This document shows, in pieces, positions 23,614 through 29,780 of a stretch of DNA of 29,780 nucleotides; position 1 is the first letter of the stretch; each line of letters starts with the position of its first letter. The position numbers and the translations under genes are program-made. The notes below the pieces were generated by a model. The model saw nothing but the letters and a program-made list of their open reading frames with translations, did not search any database and was not told the origin of the DNA. The stretch comes from CAYWJA01 sp964458485. Lineage in GTDB: Bacteria; Patescibacteriota; Gracilibacteria; UM-FILTER-43-11. The stretch covers positions 1 through 29,780 of the forward strand of contig CAYWJA010000023.1 in assembly GCA_964458485.1 (NCBI GenBank). Direction: 5' to 3'.

Positions 23614-23708
23614 AATATTTTGGTTAAATTACAAAAAGAGACTTTAATTTTATTTAATATTAATAAAAAGTAAAGCAAAGTGTGTTGATTAGATTTGTTT
23701 AATATTTT

Positions 23709-24038
23709 TTATTCCTTGTGTGAAAAATAAACCAGATGTAAAGCACGCATTATAGTACGACCACTTGAATCCAATTCACCCTTTGGAATATTATCTATTA
23801 TTTCAAGTACATCTTCACTTTTAAATATTTTAGCTAAAACAGGTCGTAGTCTTCTGGTATCCTTAATCATGCCTGCAAGTCTCATAACAATAGCAGTATC
23901 ATTACAGCCATTGTTAAACACTTCATAACCTTTTTCCTGCAATATTGCATCAAAATACCTTCGACAAATTTTGATTGTTAATAATTCATCACTATTTAAT
24001 TTTCTAACCCGATCAAATTTTTTTGCAGCTACTTCCAT
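23709..24038 (-). CDS. Unknown 109-aa protein
   Basis: Soluble and helical, with alternating hydrophobic and basic residues (RLAGMIKDTRRLRPVLAKIF in the middle), no domain recognised. It stands alone between the leader of the coiled-coil gene and the heptamer palindrome after murE. There is no Shine-Dalgarno. Coding is likely from its length and normal composition. Confidence 0.6.
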   Translation of the reverse strand: MEVAAKKFDRVRKLNSDELLTIKICRRYFDAILQEKGYEVFNNGCNDTAIVMRLAGMIKDTRRLRPVLAKIFKSEDVLEIIDNIPKGELDSSGRTIMRALHLVYFSHKE

Positions 24039-24083
24039 AAAACAACTTTAATAGGCCTAGTAATACATTGTACTAAAAAAGTT

Positions 24084-24114
24084 GCGAAATGCAAAATCGC
24101 TCGCTAGCGCTCAA
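24084..24114. repeat. Small GC-richer palindrome (GCTCGCTAGCGC core)
   Basis: A short self-complementary stretch centred on CGCTAGCG at about 24098-24110 sits directly beside the heptamer palindrome, much as the GC-rich hairpin at 8214-8243 is associated with another copy. Confidence 0.5.
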
Positions 24115-24268
24115 TTTCAGATCTCAAATTTCTGATTTCTGATTCGAATCTACATTTGAGATTCTAGTATTTATCATTTACTGATATATAATTGATTAAA
24201 AAATAGTAAATGAAAAATGCTAAATACTAAATCAAATCTGAGATCCGAAATCTGAAATCAGAGATATT
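24115..24268. repeat. Heptamer-phased palindrome, copy 4 (154 bp)
   Basis: Twenty-two in-phase 7-nt words form an imperfect palindrome: TTTCAGA, TCTCAAA, TTTCTGA twice and TTCGAAT at one end; AAATCTG, AGATCCG, AAATCTG and AAATCAG at the other. It has the same length as copy 2 and ends inside the stop codon of the murE-type gene. Confidence 0.8.
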
Positions 24269-25586
24269 AAGAGTTTTTATTAATAATTCCTCTCACAACC
24301 TCCCTCTCATCCCATTCCATCGGTCCATCATTCATACCGCGTGTGTCAAAGTTGCCCATGCCGGTTACAACAACCAAATCACCCTCGAATGCATTTTGGA
24401 TGGCGAATTCAATAGCCTTGTACCTATCTTCAATTAAATGCAGATCTTCATCTATTTTTTTGATTTTTTTAGCACCCTCCAAAACCGCCTCCATAATATC
24501 CATCGGATTTTCGCTGTAAGGCTCTTCATCTGTAACTATTGCAACGTCTGAATACTTTGCAACAATTTCCCCAAGAATCGGCCTTTTCTCCTTATCGCGA
24601 TCGCCACAGCTGCCGATAATTCCGATTATCCGATTGGTTTTTGAATCATTTAGAGTTGTATATAATTTTTCCAAAGCATCTGGTGTTAATGCAAAATCCA
24701 CAATTACCTCAAATCCTTTAGGGCTGGGGATGCTTTCCATCCTGCCACCCACGCCTTTAAATGATTCAAGAGATTTTTTGACGTCATCTAATCCGATTTT
24801 ACATGCCAGTGCCGCCCCTGTTGCTGCCATGGCATTTTCAACATTAAAAGATCCGGGTATTTTTAGCTCTATACCAATATCATCGGATGCATAACTAAGT
24901 GTAAAGCTAGAGCCAAATTTAGAATAATTTGCATGATGCGCCTGTAAATCACCCAAGTCAAAACCATAAGTAAATTTGTTCAGGCACTTCATCTGTTCAA
25001 ATTCATTAAAAAACTGATCAGCAGTATTTAAAATCACAGCTTGTTTATGTGGAATATCCTTAATCGCATTCGTCAGCTTACGTTTACAGGTTTTTTCAAC
25101 ATTTTTAAACAAAATCTTTTTAGCATCTTTATATTTTTGCATTGTTTTATGATAATCCAGATGTTCATGCGTAATGTTCGTCATCACCGCAATACTAAAA
25201 GGAACACCCCATAATCTGCTTTGATGCAGTGCATGGGATGAAGATTCAATTACAACATACTCAATTTTCTTTTTTAAGCATTTTTTTAAAAATTTCTGCG
25301 TCAAAAACGGAGACATTGTAGTTTTTTTGGATTTATTCGGCGTCACTTCTCCATTAATCCGAAACTCCACAGTCGAAAGCATGGCAACTCGCTTACCAGA
25401 TTCTCTCAAAATCTGTTCAATCATATGAGTGGTCGTAGTTTTACCATTCGTACCCGTAACACCAATGCACACCATCTTCTTTGCAGGGAACCCATATTTA
25501 ACAGCTGCCACAATTCCCTTCAACCTATGCCAAAGCAGGCGTAGTGGGTTATCCGAGCTAATTGTTTTACGGAGGTAGTTGAGCAT
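24267..25586 (-). CDS. murE: MurE-type UDP-MurNAc-dipeptide ligase lacking the N-terminal domain, 439 aa
   Basis: A Mur ligase of MurE type: P-loop GVTGTNGKTTT (42-52), IESSSHALHQSRLWG, TNITHEHLDYH, then the C-terminal GSCGDRDKEKRP and DFALTPDALEKL (the MurE form of YAHTPDAL). It should add the third amino acid of the peptidoglycan stem peptide in the cytoplasm. It begins about 40 residues before the P-loop, where usual MurE proteins have about 100, so the N-terminal nucleotide-sugar domain is mostly missing. The substrate-selecting DNPR site reads DEEPYSENP, so meso-diaminopimelate is not expected; the amino acid is unknown. The start is 6 nt below a consensus -10, so the mRNA is predicted leaderless. 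Confidence 0.88.
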   Translation of the reverse strand: MLNYLRKTISSDNPLRLLWHRLKGIVAAVKYGFPAKKMVCIGVTGTNGKTTTTHMIEQILRESGKRVAMLSTVEFRINGEVTPNKSKKTTMSPFLTQKFLKKCLKKKIEYVVIESSSHALHQSRLWGVPFSIAVMTNITHEHLDYHKTMQKYKDAKKILFKNVEKTCKRKLTNAIKDIPHKQAVILNTADQFFNEFEQMKCLNKFTYGFDLGDLQAHHANYSKFGSSFTLSYASDDIGIELKIPGSFNVENAMAATGAALACKIGLDDVKKSLESFKGVGGRMESIPSPKGFEVIVDFALTPDALEKLYTTLNDSKTNRIIGIIGSCGDRDKEKRPILGEIVAKYSDVAIVTDEEPYSENPMDIMEAVLEGAKKIKKIDEDLHLIEDRYKAIEFAIQNAFEGDLVVVTGMGNFDTRGMNDGPMEWDEREVVRGIINKNS

Positions 25587-25592
25587 GTGGAT

Positions 25593-25646
25593 ATTATAAC
25601 CTTAGCCAGGGTGTATTTGCAATAACCTCCACTAATCGGATATAAT
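25593..25646. promoter_or_regulatory. Symmetric divergent promoters sharing one -35
   Basis: The palindromic hexamer TTGCAA (25617-25622) is the -35 for both directions. Rightwards an 18-nt spacer leads to TATAAT (25641-25646), serving the gene at 25675. Leftwards an 18-nt spacer leads to TATAAT (25598-25593), serving murE. Confidence 0.75.
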
Positions 25647-25674
25647 ATAAATACAATATTAACTACGATTAATA

Positions 25675-26217
25675 ATGGAAGATCCAAGGAGTCAAATTAT
25701 AATTATAGACACAGATCCAGAAGCACTGGATAAATTATCAGATGAGGATTTAATTGAAATAAGGGATAGTTTGAGGCAGCAATATAGATTATTGCTTGAA
25801 TCAGAACCTCCTCCACCCACAGCAGATGAAAAAATGGCTACAGAAAGAAAAGTGGGGAAGATGGCAAAAGCAGAATTAATTCGTAGATTAACCGAAGATC
25901 ACTCCACCCGTCATTGCTATGTCGTAAGAGACGCAATAATAAAAGCCATGGATGATTTGAGACAGCTTCCGGAAAAACGCGAGGAACGTCCCATATTGAA
26001 CGAAATTTTTGTAGAATATATTAATATCGGATGTGTATATCCAACAGGTGATGATTCTATGGATGCTGCTATGTCTACAGAGCTGAGCAGACGGTGGAAG
26101 GATGAAGATAAGGCACATAGACCACTTCCGCCTGATCTTTATCGCCTTCCTCCTTCCCCAGATGTACCTTCCTTGGCTGATCCTGCCCCATCTGAACCCC
26201 ACACTGAGGAATCTTGA
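25675..26217 (+). CDS. Unknown acidic protein with Pro-rich tail, 180 aa
   Basis: No family recognised. An acidic N-terminal part with a helical segment (DEDLIEIRDSLRQQYRLLLE, about 24-43) is followed by a mixed helical core and a Pro/Ser/Glu-rich, probably disordered C-terminus. There is no signal peptide. It is divergent from murE and shares its -35 element, so expression of the two is expected to be linked or competitive. Leader about 22 nt without a Shine-Dalgarno. It converges with the membrane gene at 26230 (12-nt gap). Confidence 0.65.
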   Translation: MEDPRSQIIIIDTDPEALDKLSDEDLIEIRDSLRQQYRLLLESEPPPPTADEKMATERKVGKMAKAELIRRLTEDHSTRHCYVVRDAIIKAMDDLRQLPEKREERPILNEIFVEYINIGCVYPTGDDSMDAAMSTELSRRWKDEDKAHRPLPPDLYRLPPSPDVPSLADPAPSEPHTEES

Positions 26218-26229
26218 TGCCCGAATGTG

Positions 26230-26829
26230 CTAAAATGATATATTACTAAACAGACTATCCATTTTTGGGAATTTTTTGCTTATTAAATAATATAAAATTT
26301 CAGCCAAAATTAGCAGTGAATAATACATTACACCCCATGCAACCATTACCTGAATAGACACATCTCCAGTATCCTGAGTAATAAGGTTGGTTGGAAATGG
26401 GAATGTTTTTATTAAGAAAGGCTCTAAAAATATTGCGGCAAAAATTGTGGTTATATACAAGAAGACAGACATCGCCGCCATTATTATACTAGCCGATACT
26501 CTGCTCCAGAAAAATTTAGCAAATAAACTTAATAAGAAAATCAAAATCGGATAAATGCTATTTTGCACTAGTGCGAAAGTAACCGCGAATAAACTGTATA
26601 CTCCAAATAATAAAATAAGCAATTTTATAGCCTTTCTTTTTGCCTTTGCAGAAAAAGGACCAACCATAAAACCTGAATGAACACTCAAAAATTCAATTAA
26701 AAATATGGTCATTATCATTTTATTTATAAAGTTTAAATTTTCGGATGGGTTTATTAGGGATGTAGAAAAAAACCATGCGAATATGCCATATCCGGCTATT
26801 GATGCTATGAGGGCGAAGAGTTTGTTCAT
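26230..26829 (-). CDS. Integral membrane protein, about six TM helices, 199 aa
   Basis: Hydrophobic segments at about 3-21, 38-57, 67-89, 91-109, 114-138 and 159-183, joined by short basic loops (AKAKRKAIK near 61-69). No transporter or enzyme motif is recognised. It is separated from the next upstream gene (26989) by an octamer-phased palindrome. Function unknown. Confidence 0.7.
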   Translation of the reverse strand: MNKLFALIASIAGYGIFAWFFSTSLINPSENLNFINKMIMTIFLIEFLSVHSGFMVGPFSAKAKRKAIKLLILLFGVYSLFAVTFALVQNSIYPILIFLLSLFAKFFWSRVSASIIMAAMSVFLYITTIFAAIFLEPFLIKTFPFPTNLITQDTGDVSIQVMVAWGVMYYSLLILAEILYYLISKKFPKMDSLFSNISF

Positions 26830-26864
26830 AGTATTATGCTGTTGAGGTATTTATGTTTTTTATT

Positions 26865-26952
26865 AGTGCTATAGTGCTTTCGTGCTATCGTCCTGTTGTA
26901 CTCTCCTATTTTAGTACTAAAGCACTAAAGGACGAAAGGACGACAGCAGCTA
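26865..26952. repeat. Octamer-phased palindromic element (88 bp, 11 words)
   Basis: Eleven consecutive 8-nt words in exact phase: AGTGCTAT, AGTGCTTT, CGTGCTAT and CGTCCTGT on the left; AGTACTAA, AGCACTAA, AGGACGAA and AGGACGAC on the right, the two sides being near complements. Same family as the element before tpiA. Confidence 0.8.
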
Positions 26953-26988
26953 TAAAAAATGTCATCACGGCAACAAAATAAAGCAATG

Positions 26989-27243
26989 TCATTTATTGAA
27001 CAAAAGATCCAATTCAATCTCTAAATCCTGAAATCGCTCATTTATTAGCTTTTTAGAATCCTTAATAGCTTTATTATAAATATCCGCCACAACTTCTTCC
27101 ATAAAAAAATCAAGCACACTTTCTGCGGCAATGAGCCCAATTTCTTCACTGCGTTCATCGTGGAAGAAGGTAATTATTTTTTGGAGACATTCACGCTTGC
27201 GTTCTTTGGTAAGCATGTCCCACTTTGGTTTTCTTTTAGGCAT
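26989..27243 (-). CDS. DUF2164 family protein, 84 aa
   Basis: The pattern LTKERKRECLQKIITFFHDE, EEIGLIAAESVLDFFMEEV, DIYNKAIKDSKKLINERFQDLE matches the small DUF2164 family, whose function is unknown. Length is normal for the family. It is 16 nt downstream of a small membrane-protein gene and probably in one transcript with it and the riboflavin-kinase gene. Confidence 0.8.
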   Translation of the reverse strand: MPKRKPKWDMLTKERKRECLQKIITFFHDERSEEIGLIAAESVLDFFMEEVVADIYNKAIKDSKKLINERFQDLEIELDLLFNK

Positions 27244-27259
27244 ATTTAAAGTAATTAAG

Positions 27260-27574
27260 TTATTTTCCTCTAGATAATCTATCAGCTATTCCATCTAAAT
27301 CTATTTCGAAAAAATATGTGAAATATATTTTTAGATACAGAATCATTATCAAAACTGCTGAGATACTTATAGCAAACTGAATTATTAATTGTTTTTTCTT
27401 TAAATATTTTTTAGATATTTGCCATTGCAAAATTATACCAACTACAAAAAGTAGGCCATAAAAAATTAGACCATATGGATAATGAAAAGTATAAAATGCA
27501 TCAATATAAGCACAAATTATGAATGTAATAATTGGCCAAATGAATGATGGTAGAAATTGTAATATTTTTTTCAT
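27260..27574 (-). CDS. Small membrane protein, three TM helices, 104 aa
   Basis: Hydrophobic segments at about 4-27, 33-52 and 63-89, with a basic loop KKYLKKKQ between the second and third (positive-inside suggests that loop is cytoplasmic). No family recognised. It lies 13 nt after the riboflavin-kinase gene and 16 nt before the DUF2164 gene. Confidence 0.7.
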   Translation of the reverse strand: MKKILQFLPSFIWPIITFIICAYIDAFYTFHYPYGLIFYGLLFVVGIILQWQISKKYLKKKQLIIQFAISISAVLIMILYLKIYFTYFFEIDLDGIADRLSRGK

Positions 27575-27587
27575 AAAATTTAATTTA

Positions 27588-27953
27588 TTATAAATTTTTT
27601 AAATCCTGCTCGATTTGCCTTTTTAGATCATCTAAATCATCAAATTTCTTAGCTCCCCGGATTTTTTTACCAACCTTAAAAGATACAAATTTTCCATATA
27701 TTTTTTTATTGAATCCAATTACAAAAATTTCAAGAACTTTTTTGTGTCGTTTAAACCCAGGGCCGATGTATAGGGCACCTTTGTAAATTTGCCCGTCGAT
27801 TTTAATTTGGCAGGTATACACGCCGTCAGAAAAAGTGCTGTTCCCTCGGCTGCGCTCGGGACAGGCGAAATTCCCGACATTTAAATTAAGTGTCGGGAAG
27901 CCGATCTTACGACCGGTTTGGGTGCCGTGTTTTACTTTTCTTCGGATCCACAT
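27588..27953 (-). CDS. Stand-alone riboflavin kinase domain (RibF C-terminal type) with repeat insertion
   Basis: The 121-residue protein corresponds to the riboflavin kinase domain only: VKHGTQTGRKIGFPTLNL (7-24), GVYTCQIKIDGQIYKGALYIG, then LEIFVIGFNKKIYGKFVSF. It would phosphorylate riboflavin to FMN. The FAD-synthetase half of bacterial RibF is not present here. Between LNL and GVY lie 17 residues instead of the usual 11 or so, and CPERSRG within them is encoded by a palindromic repeat (about 27835-27862); a second palindrome overlaps GFPT. The insertion is in frame in a surface loop, so activity may be kept. It is first of a probable three-gene unit, and its start abuts a MITE-like element. 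Confidence 0.82.
   Translation of the reverse strand: MWIRRKVKHGTQTGRKIGFPTLNLNVGNFACPERSRGNSTFSDGVYTCQIKIDGQIYKGALYIGPGFKRHKKVLEIFVIGFNKKIYGKFVSFKVGKKIRGAKKFDDLDDLKRQIEQDLKNL
27835..27900. repeat. Palindromic repeats inside the riboflavin kinase gene
   Basis: TTCCCGACA (about 27871-27879) pairs with TGTCGGGAA (about 27891-27899) in one hairpin. Next to it, around 27838-27863, a GC-rich imperfect palindrome (CCCTCGGCTGCGCTCGGG core) encodes CPERSRG. Confidence 0.75.
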
Positions 27954-27954
27954 A

Positions 27955-28143
27955 CCCTTGTCATTCCCGCGAAGGCGAGAATCTAGTAATTAAGTAATTG
28001 TATTATTACCTATTTACTTATAATCAGACAATCTGATTTTGCGACTATTAATCGTGTTTACAGCAAATAAGATACTTAGAATATGAGTAATACATCTATA
28101 ATACCCTTATCTGGATTCCCGCCTTCGCGGGAATGACAAAGGG
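27955..28143. mobile_element. MITE-like element with terminal inverted repeats (189 bp)
   Basis: The ends CCCTTGTCATTCCCGCGAAG (27955-27974) and its near-complement finishing at 28143 form inverted repeats of about 29 bp with one mismatch and one indel. Each end contains a TTCCCGC/GCGGGAA hairpin (imperfect at the left end). The AT-rich interior has no open frame. TA flanks both ends and may be a target duplication. Confidence 0.6.
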
Positions 28144-28317
28144 GTAAACATTCTTTCTTTTAATTAAGGATGACATTGTAAAAATAATCTTGTAATCTTA
28201 AAATGTTAAATAATGAATATTTAAAATTATAATTTTTAAAATAAACAATTCTCAGTTTGTGAGGATGGAGAACAAAATTGACTTGAGACTCGCACTCGCA
28301 CTTGAGACTTCATAACC
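28144..28317. other. AT-rich spacer before PEP carboxylase
   Basis: An AT-rich stretch with a TATAAT at 28228-28233 but no convincing -35, then two TTGAGACT words around CGCACTCGCA (28281-28311) related to the repeat at 10831-10915, directly before the start codon. No gene seen. Confidence 0.5.
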
Positions 28318-29780
28318 ATGCGAAAAATACCTGCCACAATGGCCACACAACATCCAGATAACGCCAATCCGGCTTATTGGAATGATAAAAAATTCATAAA
28401 TACTTTAGATGAACTCGATGAGTGTCATTTGTGTTTTGATGAATTAAAATGTACAGAATACATGTGGGATTGGGAGGGTAAATTTGTAGATGAGGCTGTT
28501 GTTGAAAAGTTATTTCAAAAGCATCATAAATTTTTCCAAAAAAAGAAACTTGGTAAAGATGTTTTTTTAACATTCCGTATACCAAATACCGATGAAGAAT
28601 CCGGTTTTCGTCTCGCACGTGCTTATATGGCAATACTTACTGCTGACGATTTGGCTCAGGAAATTGACATGCATGCACCTCCGGTTTTTGAGGCAATTTT
28701 GCCCATGACACAAAGCGCCAAACAGCTTTTAAAAGTTAAAAATACATTCCATCAGGTAGAAGAATTTAAAAAGAAGGCATTTAATACAAAAAGAAAGGGT
28801 TATCAAAGATTTGGTGTAATACCGTTGTTTGAAGGAGTAAAACATCTGTGTAATGTAGATAAGGTTCTAAGTGAATATATTGAAGGATGTAAATCCTCTT
28901 ATGGAAGTAAGCCGGATTATATGAGACCTTTTATAGCAAGATCCGATCCTGCCATGAATGCTGGCTTAATCCCTGCGGTTCTTGCAAGTAAAATAGCATT
29001 GCAAAAATTTTATGAAATAGAAAAGAAATACAAAGTATCAATGTATCCTATTATCGGAACGGGGTGTCTGCCTTTTAGGGGTGGTATTAACCCGGAAACC
29101 ATCAAAGAAACAATAGAGGAGTACAGTGGGATTCGTACAATTACAATCCAATCCGGCTTCAGATACGACTATCCGTTAAAGGATGTTAGAAAAGCATTAA
29201 AATATATAGAAGACACTTTGCCAAAACTCAGCTTTACTCCAATTTCAAAAAAGGAAGTACAGGATATTTATACTGTAAATGATATATTTAAGAATTATTA
29301 TAAAAATACTGTAGAAAGAGCAGCAAAACTCATCAATCAGGTAGCATTAAAAGTGCCAGGTCGACGAGAGCGTATGTTACACATAGGTTTACTCGGCTAC
29401 TCTCGCGGAGTAGGAAAAGTAAGTTTGCCGCGTGCGATAAAATTTACAGGATCACTTTACTCAATAGGAGTGCCGCCGGAATTTATCGGCAGTGGTCGCG
29501 GTATTAGAGATGCCATGAAAAACGGAACACTGAAGACAATTGAAAATCATTATAATAATTTACGAGCTGACTTTGTTCATGCAGGTAAATATTTGAATAA
29601 GGAGAATCTTAATGCGCTTGCTAAAAAATATTCTGTATTCCGCGATATAAAAACAGATGTACAGGAAATGGAAAATTACCTTGGTGTTGAGCTTGGCCCA
29701 AAGAAGACTAAGCACTTTATCCATCGCAATCTTGTCTCATCCATTTATTTAAAAATGCAGGATGGGGATGATTTTAGTGA
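28318..29780 (+). CDS. ppcA: Phosphoenolpyruvate carboxylase, archaeal-type (3' end cut by window)
   Basis: An open frame from the ATG at 28318 runs off the right edge (487 codons, no stop). It matches the archaeal-type PEP carboxylase family: KIPATMATQHPDNAN at the N-terminus, LDECHLCFDELKCTEYMWDWEGK, RPFIARSDPAMNAGLI, PIIGTGCLPFRGGINPE, LLGYSRGVG and FTGSLYSIGVPPEFIG. The enzyme carboxylates PEP to oxaloacetate (anaplerosis). This subfamily is only about 500 residues, against about 900 for the usual bacterial enzyme, so nearly all of the protein is in view. There is no Shine-Dalgarno; the leader carries TTGAGACT repeat words. Confidence 0.93.
   Translation, partial: MRKIPATMATQHPDNANPAYWNDKKFINTLDELDECHLCFDELKCTEYMWDWEGKFVDEAVVEKLFQKHHKFFQKKKLGKDVFLTFRIPNTDEESGFRLARAYMAILTADDLAQEIDMHAPPVFEAILPMTQSAKQLLKVKNTFHQVEEFKKKAFNTKRKGYQRFGVIPLFEGVKHLCNVDKVLSEYIEGCKSSYGSKPDYMRPFIARSDPAMNAGLIPAVLASKIALQKFYEIEKKYKVSMYPIIGTGCLPFRGGINPETIKETIEEYSGIRTITIQSGFRYDYPLKDVRKALKYIEDTLPKLSFTPISKKEVQDIYTVNDIFKNYYKNTVERAAKLINQVALKVPGRRERMLHIGLLGYSRGVGKVSLPRAIKFTGSLYSIGVPPEFIGSGRGIRDAMKNGTLKTIENHYNNLRADFVHAGKYLNKENLNALAKKYSVFRDIKTDVQEMENYLGVELGPKKTKHFIHRNLVSSIYLKMQDGDDFS

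Noticed and set aside
27955..28143. Rho-independent terminators at the TTCCCGC hairpins
   Set aside because: No T tract follows the hairpins; the paired, inverted arrangement fits a mobile or dispersed repeat better.
28394..28633. Minus-strand frame of 79 residues
   Set aside because: Lies opposite the start of the archaeal-type PEP carboxylase gene, whose motifs are unmistakable.
1..29780. tRNA or rRNA genes
   Set aside because: I found no cloverleaf with GTTCRA-type T-loop and CCA-side acceptor in any gap, and no rRNA-like conserved sequence.

Overview
The window is A+T-rich bacterial DNA from what looks like a candidate-phyla-radiation (Patescibacteria-like) genome. Supporting this are many unrecognised small proteins, a lone chromosomal VirD4/TraG-like ATPase, a membrane-tethered helix-turn-helix protein, an ATP-grasp/7TM surface-ligase pair, a reduced MurE, and archaeal-type versions of triosephosphate isomerase and PEP carboxylase. 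TGA is a normal stop: carA ends on TGA at its canonical C-terminus, so the Gracilibacteria-type UGA=Gly code does not apply. Shine-Dalgarno sequences are essentially absent. Many starts lie only about 0-25 nt below good -35/-10 promoters.

Layout. 1-2709: three genes of unknown function. 2722-6740 (minus): a two-gene unit of an exported PKD-7TM membrane protein and a three-part fusion (ATP-grasp glutamate-ligase-like, RimB-like aspartic protease-like, MATCAP/DUF1704 metallopeptidase). 7047-12106 (minus): an unknown protein, the VirD4/TraG-like ATPase and an unknown protein with an internal duplication. The promoters of the last two are 53-bp copies of each other. 12371-17386 (plus): recJ, carA, two tandem ribbon-helix-helix-like genes, an HTH-coiled-coil-TM regulator and archaeal-type tpiA. 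17392-18967 (minus): a run of five small unknown genes. 19117-22532 (plus): a three-gene operon with two paralogous proteins carrying a caspase-like (clan CD) His/Cys dyad around an 84-residue helical protein. This is the best candidate for an undescribed system. 22537-25586 (minus): truB, two small genes and a murE-type ligase. 25675-27953: an unknown gene, membrane proteins, a DUF2164 gene and a riboflavin-kinase domain. 28318 to the end: archaeal-type PEP carboxylase, cut by the window edge.

A second theme is the intergenic repeats. Several gaps hold large imperfect palindromes built from degenerate words in strict 7-nt phase (5090-5215, 6893-7046, 24115-24268, and a copy near 8170-8272 with a GC-rich hairpin nested in it) or 8-nt phase (16646-16740, 26865-26952). 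Two copies are each exactly 154 bp (22 x 7), and most lie against the stop codon of a minus-strand gene. Other palindromes have entered reading frames (ribF, the recJ C-terminus), and a 189-bp element with terminal inverted repeats abuts the ribF start.

All functional calls come from reading motifs by eye. No similarity search, structure prediction or expression data was available.
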